Source of the DNA: Buchnera aphidicola (Periphyllus testudinaceus)
Lineage (GTDB): Bacteria; Pseudomonadota; Gammaproteobacteria; Enterobacterales; Enterobacteriaceae
Direction: 5' to 3'
NCBI RefSeq assembly: GCF_964059035.1
Contig: NZ_OZ060380.1
Location: 248,001 to 312,000 of the forward strand
DNA length: 64,000 nucleotides
How positions within the stretch are numbered: the stretch's first letter is position 1; each line of letters begins with the position of its first letter. The position numbers and the translations under genes were made by a program. The notes beneath the pieces were generated by a model. That model was not told the origin of the DNA and did not search any database. It saw nothing but the letters and a program-made list of their open reading frames with translations. Shown in pieces: positions 1 through 9,350 of this stretch.

Positions 1-465
1 TTTAAATATTAATTTTTTTCCTTCAAGATGCGAAGTTTCTCGAATTGGTCTAATATCAACTAAAGATCCTGGTAAAAAAGCTCGAATATTTTTTAATTCA
101 ACTGTAAAACCTCCTTTTACTTTTCCATTAATTATTCCTTCTATATTTTTTGAATTTTTATGAGCTTTTTCTAAAATTAACCAAGATTGATGTCTTTTAG
201 CTTTTTCTCGAGACAATATTGTTTCTCCAAATCCATTTTCTACTGTATCAAGAGCTAATTTTATTTTATCGCCAACTTTAATTTCTATATTTCCTTTAGA
301 ATCTATAAATTGTTCAATAGGAATAATAGATTCTGATTTTAGTCCTGAATCAACTATAACAATTTCTTTTTCTATTGTAAGAACAGTTCCTGTAATTATT
401 GATCCAATTTTTGTTTGAGTAGATTCTAATGATTTATTAAACAATTGTTCAAATGATTCTTTCAT
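1..465 (-). CDS. rpsA: 30S ribosomal protein S1, N-terminal part (cut by window edge)
   Basis: This is the first 155 codons of ribosomal protein S1, which binds mRNA on the 30S subunit and helps it reach the decoding site. The protein starts MKESFEQLFNKSLES and carries the E. coli-like stretches LKSESIIPIEQF, GETILSREKAKRHQSW and GKVKGGFTVELKNIRAFLPGS, which cover OB-fold repeat 1 and the start of repeat 2. The frame is open to base 1, so the other repeats lie outside the window. The ATG at 463-465 has no clear Shine-Dalgarno sequence, as in E. coli rpsA. It follows cmk on the same strand, the usual cmk-rpsA arrangement. Identification is certain; completeness cannot be judged. Confidence 0.97.
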   Translation of the reverse strand, partial: MKESFEQLFNKSLESTQTKIGSIITGTVLTIEKEIVIVDSGLKSESIIPIEQFIDSKGNIEIKVGDKIKLALDTVENGFGETILSREKAKRHQSWLILEKAHKNSKNIEGIINGKVKGGFTVELKNIRAFLPGSLVDIRPIRETSHLEGKKLIFK

Positions 466-554
466 AATATTTTTTACTTTTTTAAAAATTTTTTAAACTT
501 AGTTAACATCTGTGTTAAAAAAGTTTGTTAATTGTCCTTTTGACTATTCCGTGT
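466..554 (-). promoter_or_regulatory. rpsA leader between cmk and rpsA
   Basis: The 89 bases between the cmk stop and the rpsA start are visibly less AT-biased than other spacers on their cmk side. Read on the minus strand they contain two GGA motifs (in ACGGAATAG and AAAGGACAATT) and a small hairpin TTAACA-CAGA-TGTTAA. In E. coli the rpsA leader folds into hairpins with exposed GGA motifs and is autoregulated by S1 without a canonical Shine-Dalgarno. That this leader keeps that role is my inference from position and motifs. Confidence 0.4.
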
Positions 555-1247
555 TCAGGTTTTATTGTTTATATTTTTTAATTTTTTATAAATATATTTC
601 AACATAATTTGTAAAGTATTTTTAAAGTTCATATTAGTTGAATCAATAATTATAGCATTTTTATCAGGTTTTAAAGGACAAATTATTCTATTTTTATCTC
701 TATTATCACGTTCTTTCATTTTTTTAAGTAAAAAATTAAAATTTATATTAAATCCATTTGATTTTAATTCTAAACAACGTCTTTTAGCCCGTTCTTTAAT
801 TTTTGTAATTAAAAAAATTTTTATTAATGCATCTGAAAAAACTTTAGTTCCCATGTCTCGTCCATTAGTCACTAGTCCTGGAAATTTTCTAAATTTTCTT
901 TGTTTATATAATAACCATTTTCGAATATAAGGAAAAATAGCTATTTTAGAAGAAATTATAGAATTTTTTTCTGAGCATAATTTTTTAGATATATCTTTAT
1001 TTTCAAATATTACTTTAATTTTGTTATTAATATATTTAAAATTAAATTTTATATTTTTTAATATAGGAATAATTTTTTTTTCTTTTAATGGAATATTAAA
1101 TTTTGTAATATAATATGCAATAGTTCTATATAAATATCCAGATTCAAGAAAATTCCATTTTAATTTATTAGATATAGCATAAGAAAGAGTACTCTTTCCT
1201 ACCCCGCTAGGTCCATCGATTGTAATTACAGGAATTTTTTTTTTCAT
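555..1247 (-). CDS. cmk: Cytidylate kinase
   Basis: Phosphorylates CMP and dCMP to the diphosphates with ATP in the cytoplasm. The 230-residue protein has the P-loop GPSGVGKST at residues 12-20, and the NMP-binding and lid-type motifs LVTNGRDMGTKVF, RAKRRCLEL and ERDNRDKNR match E. coli Cmk (227 residues) along the whole length. E. coli has GKGT where this has GKST, a common variant of the P-loop. It lies 50 bases downstream of aroA and 89 bases upstream of rpsA, all on the minus strand, so it is probably cotranscribed with both. It looks intact. Confidence 0.96.
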   Translation of the reverse strand: MKKKIPVITIDGPSGVGKSTLSYAISNKLKWNFLESGYLYRTIAYYITKFNIPLKEKKIIPILKNIKFNFKYINNKIKVIFENKDISKKLCSEKNSIISSKIAIFPYIRKWLLYKQRKFRKFPGLVTNGRDMGTKVFSDALIKIFLITKIKERAKRRCLELKSNGFNINFNFLLKKMKERDNRDKNRIICPLKPDKNAIIIDSTNMNFKNTLQIMLKYIYKKLKNINNKT

Positions 1248-1297
1248 ATAAATATCTTTTTTTAACTAAATCAATATAATATTTTTTTAAAATTTTT

Positions 1298-2587
1298 TTA
1301 TTTTGAATATGTACATATAGAAAAAAAATTTTTGAAATAATTTGGAAAAGTTTTATTTATACAATTAGGGTTAAGAATAGTTACGGAAGTATTAGATAAA
1401 GAAATTAAAGAAAAACACATAGCCATACGATGATCATTATATGTTTCAATTTCTACTTTATTAAATTTTTTTGGTGGAGTAATAGTTAAATAATCTATTC
1501 CTTCTTTAACTTTTGCTCCAACTTTTCTTAATTCAGTAGCCATAGCAAATAAACGATCTGTTTCTTTTACTCTCCAGTTATATATATTACGAATTTTAGT
1601 TACTCCTTTTGCAAATAATGCAGTTACAGCAATTGTCATTGCAGCATCAGGAATATCGTTCATATCCATATCTATTTTTTTTAATTTTTTTCTAGTACAT
1701 GTAATATATTTTTTTCCTAAATAAATTTTTGCTCCCATTTTTTCTAAAATAGAACTAAATTTTATATCTCCTTGAATACTATTTTTTCCAATTCCATTAA
1801 TTTTAACTGTTCCTCCTTTAATTGCAGCTGCAGATAAAAAATAAGAAGCAGATGATGCATCTCCTTCAATATAATATTTTTTTGGAGAAATAAAATTTTG
1901 GTTACTAGAAATAAAAAAACTTTTATAATTATTATTTTTTATTTTTATTCCAAAACATTTCATCATTTTTATAGTAATATCTATGTATGGCTTAGAAACT
2001 AATTTTCCTTTAATAAAAATTTTTGTATCTTTTTTAGCTAATGGAGAAGCTATTAAAAGCGCTGTTAAAAATTGACTAGATATACTTCCATTTAAATTAA
2101 TTTCTCCTCCTTCAAAATTTCCATTTGTTTTAATTGGAATAAAATATTTTTTTTTAAGATATGAAATTTTTGCTTGACCTTGTATTAAAGCTTTTACTAA
2201 ATGTTTAATTGGTCTTTGTTGCATTCTATCGTCGCCTTCAATTATAATATTATTATCTTTAATTGATAATACAGATAAAAGAGAACGTACAGCAGTTCCA
2301 GCATTTCCTAAAAATAAAGTTAAATTCTTTTTTTTTGGAAATTTTTTTCCCGCTCCATATATATAACAAACAGTATTATTTTTAGAAAGTATATATTTTA
2401 TTCCTAAAGATTTTAAAGCATTTAACATATATTTAACATCATCACTATATAATATATTTTTCAGATAAGTATTTCCTTGAGACATTGCAGAAAAAAGTAA
2501 CGCTCGATTAGTAATACTTTTCGAACCTGGAAGAAATATTTCTCCTTCAATTTTTATAGGAGAATGAATAATTATTTTTTTTTTCAT
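1298..2587 (-). CDS. aroA: 3-phosphoshikimate 1-carboxyvinyltransferase (EPSP synthase)
   Basis: Joins phosphoenolpyruvate to shikimate-3-phosphate, the penultimate step to chorismate; in aphid symbionts this feeds phenylalanine and tryptophan supply to the host. The 429 residues compare with 427 in E. coli. The substrate-binding LPGSKSITNRALL lies at residues 19-31 (K23 and R28 equivalents of E. coli K22 and R27), followed by LGNAGTAVRSL near 92, RMQQRPIKHL near 121, the catalytic-aspartate region DIPDAAMT near 311 and YNDHRMAM near 383. The gene sits between serC and cmk on the same strand, preserving the E. coli serC-aroA pair. Nothing looks damaged. Confidence 0.97.
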   Translation of the reverse strand: MKKKIIIHSPIKIEGEIFLPGSKSITNRALLFSAMSQGNTYLKNILYSDDVKYMLNALKSLGIKYILSKNNTVCYIYGAGKKFPKKKNLTLFLGNAGTAVRSLLSVLSIKDNNIIIEGDDRMQQRPIKHLVKALIQGQAKISYLKKKYFIPIKTNGNFEGGEINLNGSISSQFLTALLIASPLAKKDTKIFIKGKLVSKPYIDITIKMMKCFGIKIKNNNYKSFFISSNQNFISPKKYYIEGDASSASYFLSAAAIKGGTVKINGIGKNSIQGDIKFSSILEKMGAKIYLGKKYITCTRKKLKKIDMDMNDIPDAAMTIAVTALFAKGVTKIRNIYNWRVKETDRLFAMATELRKVGAKVKEGIDYLTITPPKKFNKVEIETYNDHRMAMCFSLISLSNTSVTILNPNCINKTFPNYFKNFFSICTYSK

Positions 2588-2644
2588 TTTTTATAATAAA
2601 CCATTTTTAATATTAAAATTTTTATTTTTTAAAAAAATTTATAA

Positions 2645-3739
2645 TTAATTCATATTTATATATTTTTTTTCAAAATAAGACATAAATTTAACTAATTTTT
2701 TAACTCCTTTAATTGGCATAGCATTATATATAGATGCTCTCATATTTCCAGCTATTTTGTGATTTTTTAAATAAAATAAATTATTTAATTTAGATTCTTT
2801 TAAAAATAAATTATTTAATTTTTTATTTTTTAATTCAAAAACTACATTCATTTGTGATCTATTTTCTTTTTTTATTTTATTTATATAAAAATTACTACTA
2901 TCAATTTTTTTATATAATAAATTAGATTTTTTTGTATTTATTTTTTCAATTTCCTTTAATCCTCCTATTTTTTTTAACCATATAAATATTAAATTTGATA
3001 AATACCATGAAAAATTTGTTGGGGTATTAAATAAAGAATCATTTTCTAACATAATTTTATAATTTAATATGGATGGAATGTTTCTATTAGTATTTTTTAT
3101 TAAATCTTTTTTAATTATTATTATAGTAATTCCTGATGTTCCGATATTTTTTTGAGCACTAGCATATATTAAAGAATATTTATTTATATTAATTTTTCTA
3201 GAAAGAAGAGTAGAAGAAAAATCTCCAATTACATGTTTATTTTTAAATATCGGTTCTTCATTAATTGATATTCCATCAATAGTTTCATTAGGGCAATAAT
3301 GTATATATTTTGATTCATTATTTATTTTCCATTGTTTCATAGGAATAATAAATTTTTTTTCATTTTTATAAGAAGACACATTAATAATATTTGCTTGACA
3401 ATATTTTTTTGCTTCTTTTGCTGCAGATTTTGACCAATGCCCGCTACAAATATAATCTACTTGATCATTTTTTTTTGTTAAATTCATTGGAATAGCTGAA
3501 AATTGCCCTCTGGCTCCTCCATGACAAAACAATATTTTATAATTTTTTGGTATTTTTAATAAGTCTCTTAAGTTTTTTTTGGAATTTTTAATTAACATTA
3601 AAAATTCTTTACTTCTATGACTAATTTCTAAAATAGATGATCCAATATTATTCCAATTTAAAAATTCTTTTTTTGCTTGTTTCATTACTTCTATAGGCAA
3701 CATTGAAGGCCCTGAACTAAAATTATAAACAAAATTCAT
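2645..3739 (-). CDS. serC: Phosphoserine/phosphohydroxythreonine aminotransferase
   Basis: PLP-dependent enzyme of serine synthesis that aminates 3-phosphohydroxypyruvate with glutamate; in E. coli it also acts in pyridoxal phosphate synthesis. The 364 residues match E. coli SerC (362) from the start MNFVYNFSSGPSMLP. HGGARGQF forms part of the cofactor pocket and ASAQKNIGTSG, near residue 190, contains the lysine that binds PLP. It is 57 bases upstream of aroA, as in the E. coli serC-aroA operon, and 54 bases downstream of serS. No defect is visible. Confidence 0.96.
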   Translation of the reverse strand: MNFVYNFSSGPSMLPIEVMKQAKKEFLNWNNIGSSILEISHRSKEFLMLIKNSKKNLRDLLKIPKNYKILFCHGGARGQFSAIPMNLTKKNDQVDYICSGHWSKSAAKEAKKYCQANIINVSSYKNEKKFIIPMKQWKINNESKYIHYCPNETIDGISINEEPIFKNKHVIGDFSSTLLSRKININKYSLIYASAQKNIGTSGITIIIIKKDLIKNTNRNIPSILNYKIMLENDSLFNTPTNFSWYLSNLIFIWLKKIGGLKEIEKINTKKSNLLYKKIDSSNFYINKIKKENRSQMNVVFELKNKKLNNLFLKESKLNNLFYLKNHKIAGNMRASIYNAMPIKGVKKLVKFMSYFEKKYINMN

Positions 3740-3793
3740 TTTTCACCATTTTTTTTATTTTTTTATATTAATTTATATAAAAATAATTTTTTA

Positions 3794-5083
3794 TTAAAGA
3801 AATTTTAATCCATTCATATATTTTTTTCTTAAAATTTTTGGTATTTTAATTTTTTTATTTTCTAATTGATAATTTTCTAAAATAGCAGCTAAAGTTCTTC
3901 CTATAGCTAATCCTGATCCATTTAATGTATGAACATAAATATTTCTTTTTTTAATACTATCAAAATAACGAGATTTGATACGTCTAGATTGAAAATCAAG
4001 CATGTTTGAACAAGAAGAAATTTCTCGATAAGAATTTTGAGAAGGAAACCATACTTCTAAATCGTATGTTTTAGAAGAAGAAAAATTTGTTTCTCCTGAA
4101 CATAATAAAATTTTTCTATACGGAAGTTTTAAAAGTTTTAAAACTTTTTCTGCATGTAATGTAATTTTTTCTAAAACTTTGTTTGATTTTTTTGGATGAA
4201 CTATTTGAACTAATTCTACTTTATCAAATTGATGTAATCGAATTAATCCTTTAAAATTTTTACCATAAGATGTTGATTCAGATCTAAAACATGGTGTATT
4301 TGCAACAAACATTTGAGGAAGATCTTTTTCTTTAAAAATTTTATTTTGAACTAAATTTGTTAAAGGTACTTCTGCTGTAGGAATTAAAAAATAATTTTTA
4401 TTAATATTATTTTTATATGAATTAATATAAAATAAATCAGAATTAAATTTTGGATATTGTCCAGTTCCATACATACTTTTTTGATTAACTATATATGGAA
4501 CATATATTTCTTGATATTTATGAAGATTTATATGTAAATCTAACATAAATTGTCCTAATGCTCGATATAATTTTGCAAGATTTCCTTTCATAATAGTAAA
4601 ATTTGATCCTGTAATAACTGAAGCAGTATCCCAATCAAAACCATTTATTGAAGCTCCCAATTCCATATGATTTCTTACAAAAAAATTTTTTTTCTTATTT
4701 TTTCCCCATTTATATATTATTTTATTATGTAATTCAGAATCACCTAAAGGAACATCTTTAAATAAAATATTTGGAATATTAATAGAAAAATTATATATTT
4801 TTTGTTTAATTTTAAGAAATTTTTTTTTATATTTATTTATTTTTTTACTTAATTTTATATTTTTTTTTAAATATTTTTTTTTTTTTAATTCTATATTTTT
4901 TGATTTTCCGATAATTTTAGAAATACTTTTTTGAGTAAATCTCAAATTTTCAGTTTTTATTTGTATTTTTTTTCTTTTTTTTTCTAAATTTTTAAATTTT
5001 TCAACGTTTAACTTAAATCCTTTATTCAATAATTGAATAGAAATTTCTTTAATTGATTTTCTTAAAATTTTTGGATCAAGCAT
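3794..5083 (-). CDS. serS: Seryl-tRNA synthetase
   Basis: Charges tRNA-Ser, including the tRNA-Ser(UGA) encoded at 21061. The 429 residues (430 in E. coli) have the N-terminal coiled-coil arm, here extremely lysine-rich (about residues 30-100), and the class II catalytic core: FRSESTSYGKNFKGLIRLHQF (motif 2) and GSGLAIGRTLAAILENYQ (motif 3). It starts the minus-strand run serS-serC-aroA-cmk-rpsA; the 214-base gap to the divergent trxB must hold promoters for both. Confidence 0.97.
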   Translation of the reverse strand: MLDPKILRKSIKEISIQLLNKGFKLNVEKFKNLEKKRKKIQIKTENLRFTQKSISKIIGKSKNIELKKKKYLKKNIKLSKKINKYKKKFLKIKQKIYNFSINIPNILFKDVPLGDSELHNKIIYKWGKNKKKNFFVRNHMELGASINGFDWDTASVITGSNFTIMKGNLAKLYRALGQFMLDLHINLHKYQEIYVPYIVNQKSMYGTGQYPKFNSDLFYINSYKNNINKNYFLIPTAEVPLTNLVQNKIFKEKDLPQMFVANTPCFRSESTSYGKNFKGLIRLHQFDKVELVQIVHPKKSNKVLEKITLHAEKVLKLLKLPYRKILLCSGETNFSSSKTYDLEVWFPSQNSYREISSCSNMLDFQSRRIKSRYFDSIKKRNIYVHTLNGSGLAIGRTLAAILENYQLENKKIKIPKILRKKYMNGLKFL

Positions 5084-5297
5084 TTTTTTTACTCATAATT
5101 ATGAAATTTTTATAAATAATATATATTAAATAAAATTATTTTAAAAAAAATTTTAAAAAAATATTTACTAAAATTTTTGAATTTTTTTAAATATAATTTT
5201 TTAATAAATATATTTTATATATAAATTTATTTAATAGTATTATACTATAACTTTATTAAATCTATCTAAAATACATAAAAAATATTTAAATATAAAT

Positions 5298-6257
5298 ATG
5301 AAAAAAAATAAACAAAATATAATAAATAATAAAATTGTTATTCTTGGTTCAGGTCCTGCAGGATACACAGCTGGAATATATTCTTCAAGAGCAAATCTTA
5401 ATCCAATTATTATTACTGGAAATGTTCCTGGAGGACAATTAACAAAAACTAATATGATTGAAAATTGGCCCGGAGATTATAAAACTTTAAATGGTTTAAA
5501 ATTTATTAATAGATTAAAAAAACATGCGTTAAAATTTAATACAAAAATTATTAATGATCATATTATTTCTGTAAATTTTAAATCTAAACCTTTTGTTTTA
5601 ACTGGAAAAAAAAATAAATATCAAACAAATGCAATAATTATTGCGACAGGAGCTATTCCAAGATATTTAGGAATAAGTTCTGAAAAATTTTTTTTAGGAA
5701 AAGGAGTATCCACATGTGCTATATGTGATGGTTTTTTTTACAAAAACAAAATTGTAGCAGTAATTGGAGGTGGAAATTCTGCTTTAGAAGAAGCTTTATA
5801 TTTATCTAACATTGCAAAAAAAGTACATTTAATACATAGAAGAAAAAATTTTACAGCTGAAAAAATATTAATTAATAAAATATTTGAAAAAATAAAAAAT
5901 AAAAAAATAATTTTTCATGAATTATGTCAAGTAAAAAAAATAATTGGTACTCAAGAAGAAGTAAAAAAAATAAAAATAACATCTATAAAAGATAAAAAAA
6001 ATTTTTATATTGATTTATCTGGAATATTTATAGCAATAGGATATAATCCTAATACTAAAATTTTTAAAAAAAAAATTAAAATGAAAGATGGATATATTGT
6101 TTTACAAAATTCTAAAAAATTTTCTTCACAAACTAATATACCTGGAATTTTTGCAGCCGGAGATGTTATATATAATTCTTATAGACAAGCTATTGTAGCA
6201 GCTTCTAGTGGATGTATAGCATCTTTAGATGCAGAAAAATATATAGAATATTTATAA
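5298..6257 (+). CDS. trxB: Thioredoxin reductase
   Basis: Flavoenzyme that reduces thioredoxin with NADPH in the cytoplasm. Seen in the 319 residues: the FAD-binding GSGPAGYTAGIYSSRA near residue 18, the redox-active CAIC in TCAICDGFFYKN near 140, the NADPH fold GGGNSALEEALYLS followed by HLIHRR, and the C-terminal FAD contact GIFAAGDV. Length and order agree with E. coli TrxB (321). It is the first gene of a plus-strand run with infA and aspS. The start has no strong Shine-Dalgarno sequence; the ATG is chosen because upstream sequence is pure A/T. Confidence 0.97.
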   Translation: MKKNKQNIINNKIVILGSGPAGYTAGIYSSRANLNPIIITGNVPGGQLTKTNMIENWPGDYKTLNGLKFINRLKKHALKFNTKIINDHIISVNFKSKPFVLTGKKNKYQTNAIIIATGAIPRYLGISSEKFFLGKGVSTCAICDGFFYKNKIVAVIGGGNSALEEALYLSNIAKKVHLIHRRKNFTAEKILINKIFEKIKNKKIIFHELCQVKKIIGTQEEVKKIKITSIKDKKNFYIDLSGIFIAIGYNPNTKIFKKKIKMKDGYIVLQNSKKFSSQTNIPGIFAAGDVIYNSYRQAIVAASSGCIASLDAEKYIEYL

Positions 6258-6357
6258 TATATTTTTAAAAAATTAGATTTACTAGAATATATTAATAAAA
6301 TAATGTATTATTTAAAATAAATTTAAAATATATATAAAAAAAATGAGATAAAAAATA

Positions 6358-6576
6358 ATGGTAAAAGAAGATAATATTGAAATGCAAGGAACTGTAATTG
6401 ATACGCTTCCAAATACAATGTTTCGTGTAGAATTAGAAAATAAACATATTATTACAGCTCATATTTCAGGAAAAATGAGAAAAAATTATATTAGAATTTT
6501 AACAGGAGATAAAGTTACAGTAGAATTAACTACATATGATTTAACCAAAGGAAGAATAATATTTAGGAGCAGATAA
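6358..6576 (+). CDS. infA: Translation initiation factor IF-1
   Basis: Small single-OB-fold protein that occupies the ribosomal A site during initiation and works with IF-2 (53.5 kb here) and IF-3. The 72 residues equal the E. coli length and align without gaps (VKEDNIEMQGTVIDTLPN, HISGKMRKNYIRILTGDKV, GRIIFRSR). It is among the best-preserved sequences in the window. Upstream GAGATAAAAA may serve as a weak ribosome binding site. Confidence 0.98.
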   Translation: MVKEDNIEMQGTVIDTLPNTMFRVELENKHIITAHISGKMRKNYIRILTGDKVTVELTTYDLTKGRIIFRSR

Positions 6577-6749
6577 TTTATTTAAAAAATGATGTTATAA
6601 AATTTAAATTTTATATTAAATAAAATTTTATTTTTTTTTATTTAAATAAATTAAAAATATTGTCATTTTTAAATACATTAAAAAATTAAATAAAAATATT
6701 TTTATAAGATATTTAATAAATATGTAAAAATTATAATTACAGGATAATT

Positions 6750-8507
6750 ATGCGTACTGATTATTGTGGGAAAATTAACAAAAAACACATCTCTAAAATA
6801 GTAAGTATTTGTGGATGGGTTAATAAAAAAAGAAATGTAGGAAAAATTATTTTTTTAGATATTCGAGATAGAGAGGGAATAGTTCAAGTAATTTTCCTTT
6901 CTAAAAACAAAAATATTTTTAAAATAGCTGAAAATTTAAAAGAAGAATTTTGTGTTCAAATTTTTGGAACTGTACAAGAAAGATCAAAAAATAATAAAAA
7001 TTTTAGTATTTTTACTGGAGAAGTAGAAATAGTTGCTTTTCAATTAAAAGTATTAAATATTTCAAAAGAATTACCATTTGATTCAAATAATTGTAAATCT
7101 AAAAAAAAACTTTTAAAATTTCGTTATTTAAATATTAGAAAATCTAATATTATTAATAATCTTAAAGTGAGAAATTTAGTTGTTAAAAATATTACAAATT
7201 TTATGAACATACATAATTTTTGGAATATAGAAACTCCTTTTTTAACAAGTTCTACTCCAGAAGGAGCTCGTGATTATTTAGTTCCTAGTCGAATTTATCC
7301 AGGAAAATTTTATGCATTACCTCAATCTCCTCAATTATTTAAACAATTATTAATGATTTCTGGAATAGATAGATATTATCAAATAGTAAAATGTTTTCGT
7401 GATGAAGATTTAAGATCTAATAGACAACCAGAATTTACTCAAATCGATATAGAAGCATCTTTTATAAATGAATTAAAATTTTGTAAAATGATGGAAAAAA
7501 TGATTTCTTCTTTATGGTTACAAGTAAAAAATGTAAAAGTAAAAAATATTAAAAAAATTAATTATGCTGAATCAATAAAAAGATTTGGTACAGATAAACC
7601 AGATTTAAGACATTCATTAGAACTCATTGATATTGATGATTTATTAAAAGGAATTTCTTCATTTAAAAATTTTAATAAAAAATCTGAAAGAATTATTATT
7701 TTAAAAATTCCAAATGGTTCAAAATTATCATCTGAAAAAATTAATTTTTATAAAAAAAATTTAAAAAAATATAAAATATATAAATATGAATTTATACAAA
7801 TTAAAACAGAAAAAATAAATAAAAATTCTTTTAAAAACACTATTTTTTATAATTTTAATATAAATATTATAAAAAAAATATTTTATAGAAATAAAGTATA
7901 TAAAAATGATATTTTAATTTTTATTTATCATACAAAAAAAATAATTAATAAATGGTTTGGAAAAATAAGAAATTTAATTGCAAAAGATTTAGATATAATT
8001 AATGAATTAGATTGGTCTTTTGTTTGGGTTAAAAATTTTCCTATGTTTAAAAAAAATTCTGACGGCTCTTTTACTTCTATGCATCATCCATTTACTTCTC
8101 CTAAACAAACTAGTATTGAAAATTTAATTAAAAATCCTGAATCTATTATTTCTAATTCATATGATTTAATTGTAAATGGTCAAGAAATAGGTGGGGGTTC
8201 TGTAAGAATACATAACAAACAAATGCAAGAAGCTGTTTTTAAAATTATTGGATTAAATAAACAAGATATTAAACAAAAATTTAAATTTTTTTTAGATGCT
8301 TTAAATTATGGAACTCCTCCACATTCTGGAATTGCTTTTGGATTAGATCGCATTACTATGCTTTTAACAAATAGTTCAAATATTAGTGATGTTATTGCAT
8401 TTCCAAAAACAACTTCAGCAAATTGTTTAACAACTGGAGCTCCACATTTTTTACAAAAAAATGATTTAAAAACCTTAGGAATAAAAATACAAAAAAATAT
8501 AAAATAA
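6750..8507 (+). CDS. aspS: Aspartyl-tRNA synthetase
   Basis: Charges tRNA-Asp. The 585 residues (590 in E. coli) begin MRTDYCGKINKKHISK and show the N-terminal anticodon-binding OB fold, then class II signatures: TPFLTSSTPEGARDYLVPSR, the motif 2 region CFRDEDLRSNRQPEFTQIDIE, and the C-terminal motif 3 FGLDRITML. The bacterial insertion (GAD) domain around residues 290-420 is strongly eroded into lysine/asparagine/isoleucine-rich sequence, while the catalytic parts are well kept. AGGATA lies just ahead of the ATG as ribosome binding site. Confidence 0.96.
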   Translation: MRTDYCGKINKKHISKIVSICGWVNKKRNVGKIIFLDIRDREGIVQVIFLSKNKNIFKIAENLKEEFCVQIFGTVQERSKNNKNFSIFTGEVEIVAFQLKVLNISKELPFDSNNCKSKKKLLKFRYLNIRKSNIINNLKVRNLVVKNITNFMNIHNFWNIETPFLTSSTPEGARDYLVPSRIYPGKFYALPQSPQLFKQLLMISGIDRYYQIVKCFRDEDLRSNRQPEFTQIDIEASFINELKFCKMMEKMISSLWLQVKNVKVKNIKKINYAESIKRFGTDKPDLRHSLELIDIDDLLKGISSFKNFNKKSERIIILKIPNGSKLSSEKINFYKKNLKKYKIYKYEFIQIKTEKINKNSFKNTIFYNFNINIIKKIFYRNKVYKNDILIFIYHTKKIINKWFGKIRNLIAKDLDIINELDWSFVWVKNFPMFKKNSDGSFTSMHHPFTSPKQTSIENLIKNPESIISNSYDLIVNGQEIGGGSVRIHNKQMQEAVFKIIGLNKQDIKQKFKFFLDALNYGTPPHSGIAFGLDRITMLLTNSSNISDVIAFPKTTSANCLTTGAPHFLQKNDLKTLGIKIQKNIK

Positions 8508-8538
8508 TTTTTTAAAATTTTTTTAAATATAGTAACAT

Positions 8539-9324
8539 TTAATTTTTTTTATAGATTAAACTCAAAAAAAATATTATAGATAATATTAATACAATAGTAG
8601 GACTAATTGGTATATTATAATAATTAGATATAAATATTCCTAAAGTTAAAGAAAAAAAACTAATTAATATAGATATAAAAACTGAGCTTTCTGGTGAAGA
8701 TGAAAATTTTTGAGAAGTAGAAGCAGGTATAACTAATAACGAAGTCATTAATAAAACTCCAAAAAATTGTACAGCTATTCCAATTGTCATAGCTATAATA
8801 AACATTAAAACAAAACGTATAAAAAATACATTAATATCATTTATTTTTGCTAAATCAGAATTTATAGTAATAAATAAAAATTTTTCCCAAAAATAATATA
8901 ATATTAATGCAATTAAAAAAGTGCAAAAAATTATAATTATTACATCATGAAAGCATACTTTTGATAAATCCCCAAAGAAATATTTTGGAATATCAACTTT
9001 TTTTTTTTTCGAAATTAAATTTAATAAAATAATACTTAAAGATAAAGATATATTTGTTAAAATATTTACTATTGCATCAATTTTAATTTCTGAATATGTT
9101 TCTATAAAAAAAACAATTAATAAAAAACATAAAATTAAAAATATATTTAATAAAAAACAATTAAAATTTAATAAATAACTTAAAGCAACTCCTATAAGAG
9201 AAGCATGTGCTAAGGAATCTCCGAAAAAAGACATTCTTTTCCAAACTATTAAAGATCCTATAGGAGCTGATGATAATATAATAAATATACCAATACACCA
9301 TTCAAAAAATAAATGTTTCATCAT
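8539..9324 (-). CDS. znuB: High-affinity zinc ABC transporter, membrane subunit
   Basis: Inner-membrane permease of the ZnuABC zinc importer. The 261 residues (E. coli 261) form a mostly hydrophobic protein with about seven to eight membrane segments and the family stretch SSAPIGSLIVWKRMSFFGDSLAHASLIGVAL at the N-terminus. It is 26 bases downstream of znuC, its ATPase. The periplasmic zinc-binding protein gene znuA, divergent from znuCB in E. coli, is not next to it and is not in this window. Confidence 0.95.
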   Translation of the reverse strand: MMKHLFFEWCIGIFIILSSAPIGSLIVWKRMSFFGDSLAHASLIGVALSYLLNFNCFLLNIFLILCFLLIVFFIETYSEIKIDAIVNILTNISLSLSIILLNLISKKKKVDIPKYFFGDLSKVCFHDVIIIIFCTFLIALILYYFWEKFLFITINSDLAKINDINVFFIRFVLMFIIAMTIGIAVQFFGVLLMTSLLVIPASTSQKFSSSPESSVFISILISFFSLTLGIFISNYYNIPISPTIVLILSIIFFLSLIYKKN

Positions 9325-9350
9325 AAAAAATTTTAACTCTTATATAATTT

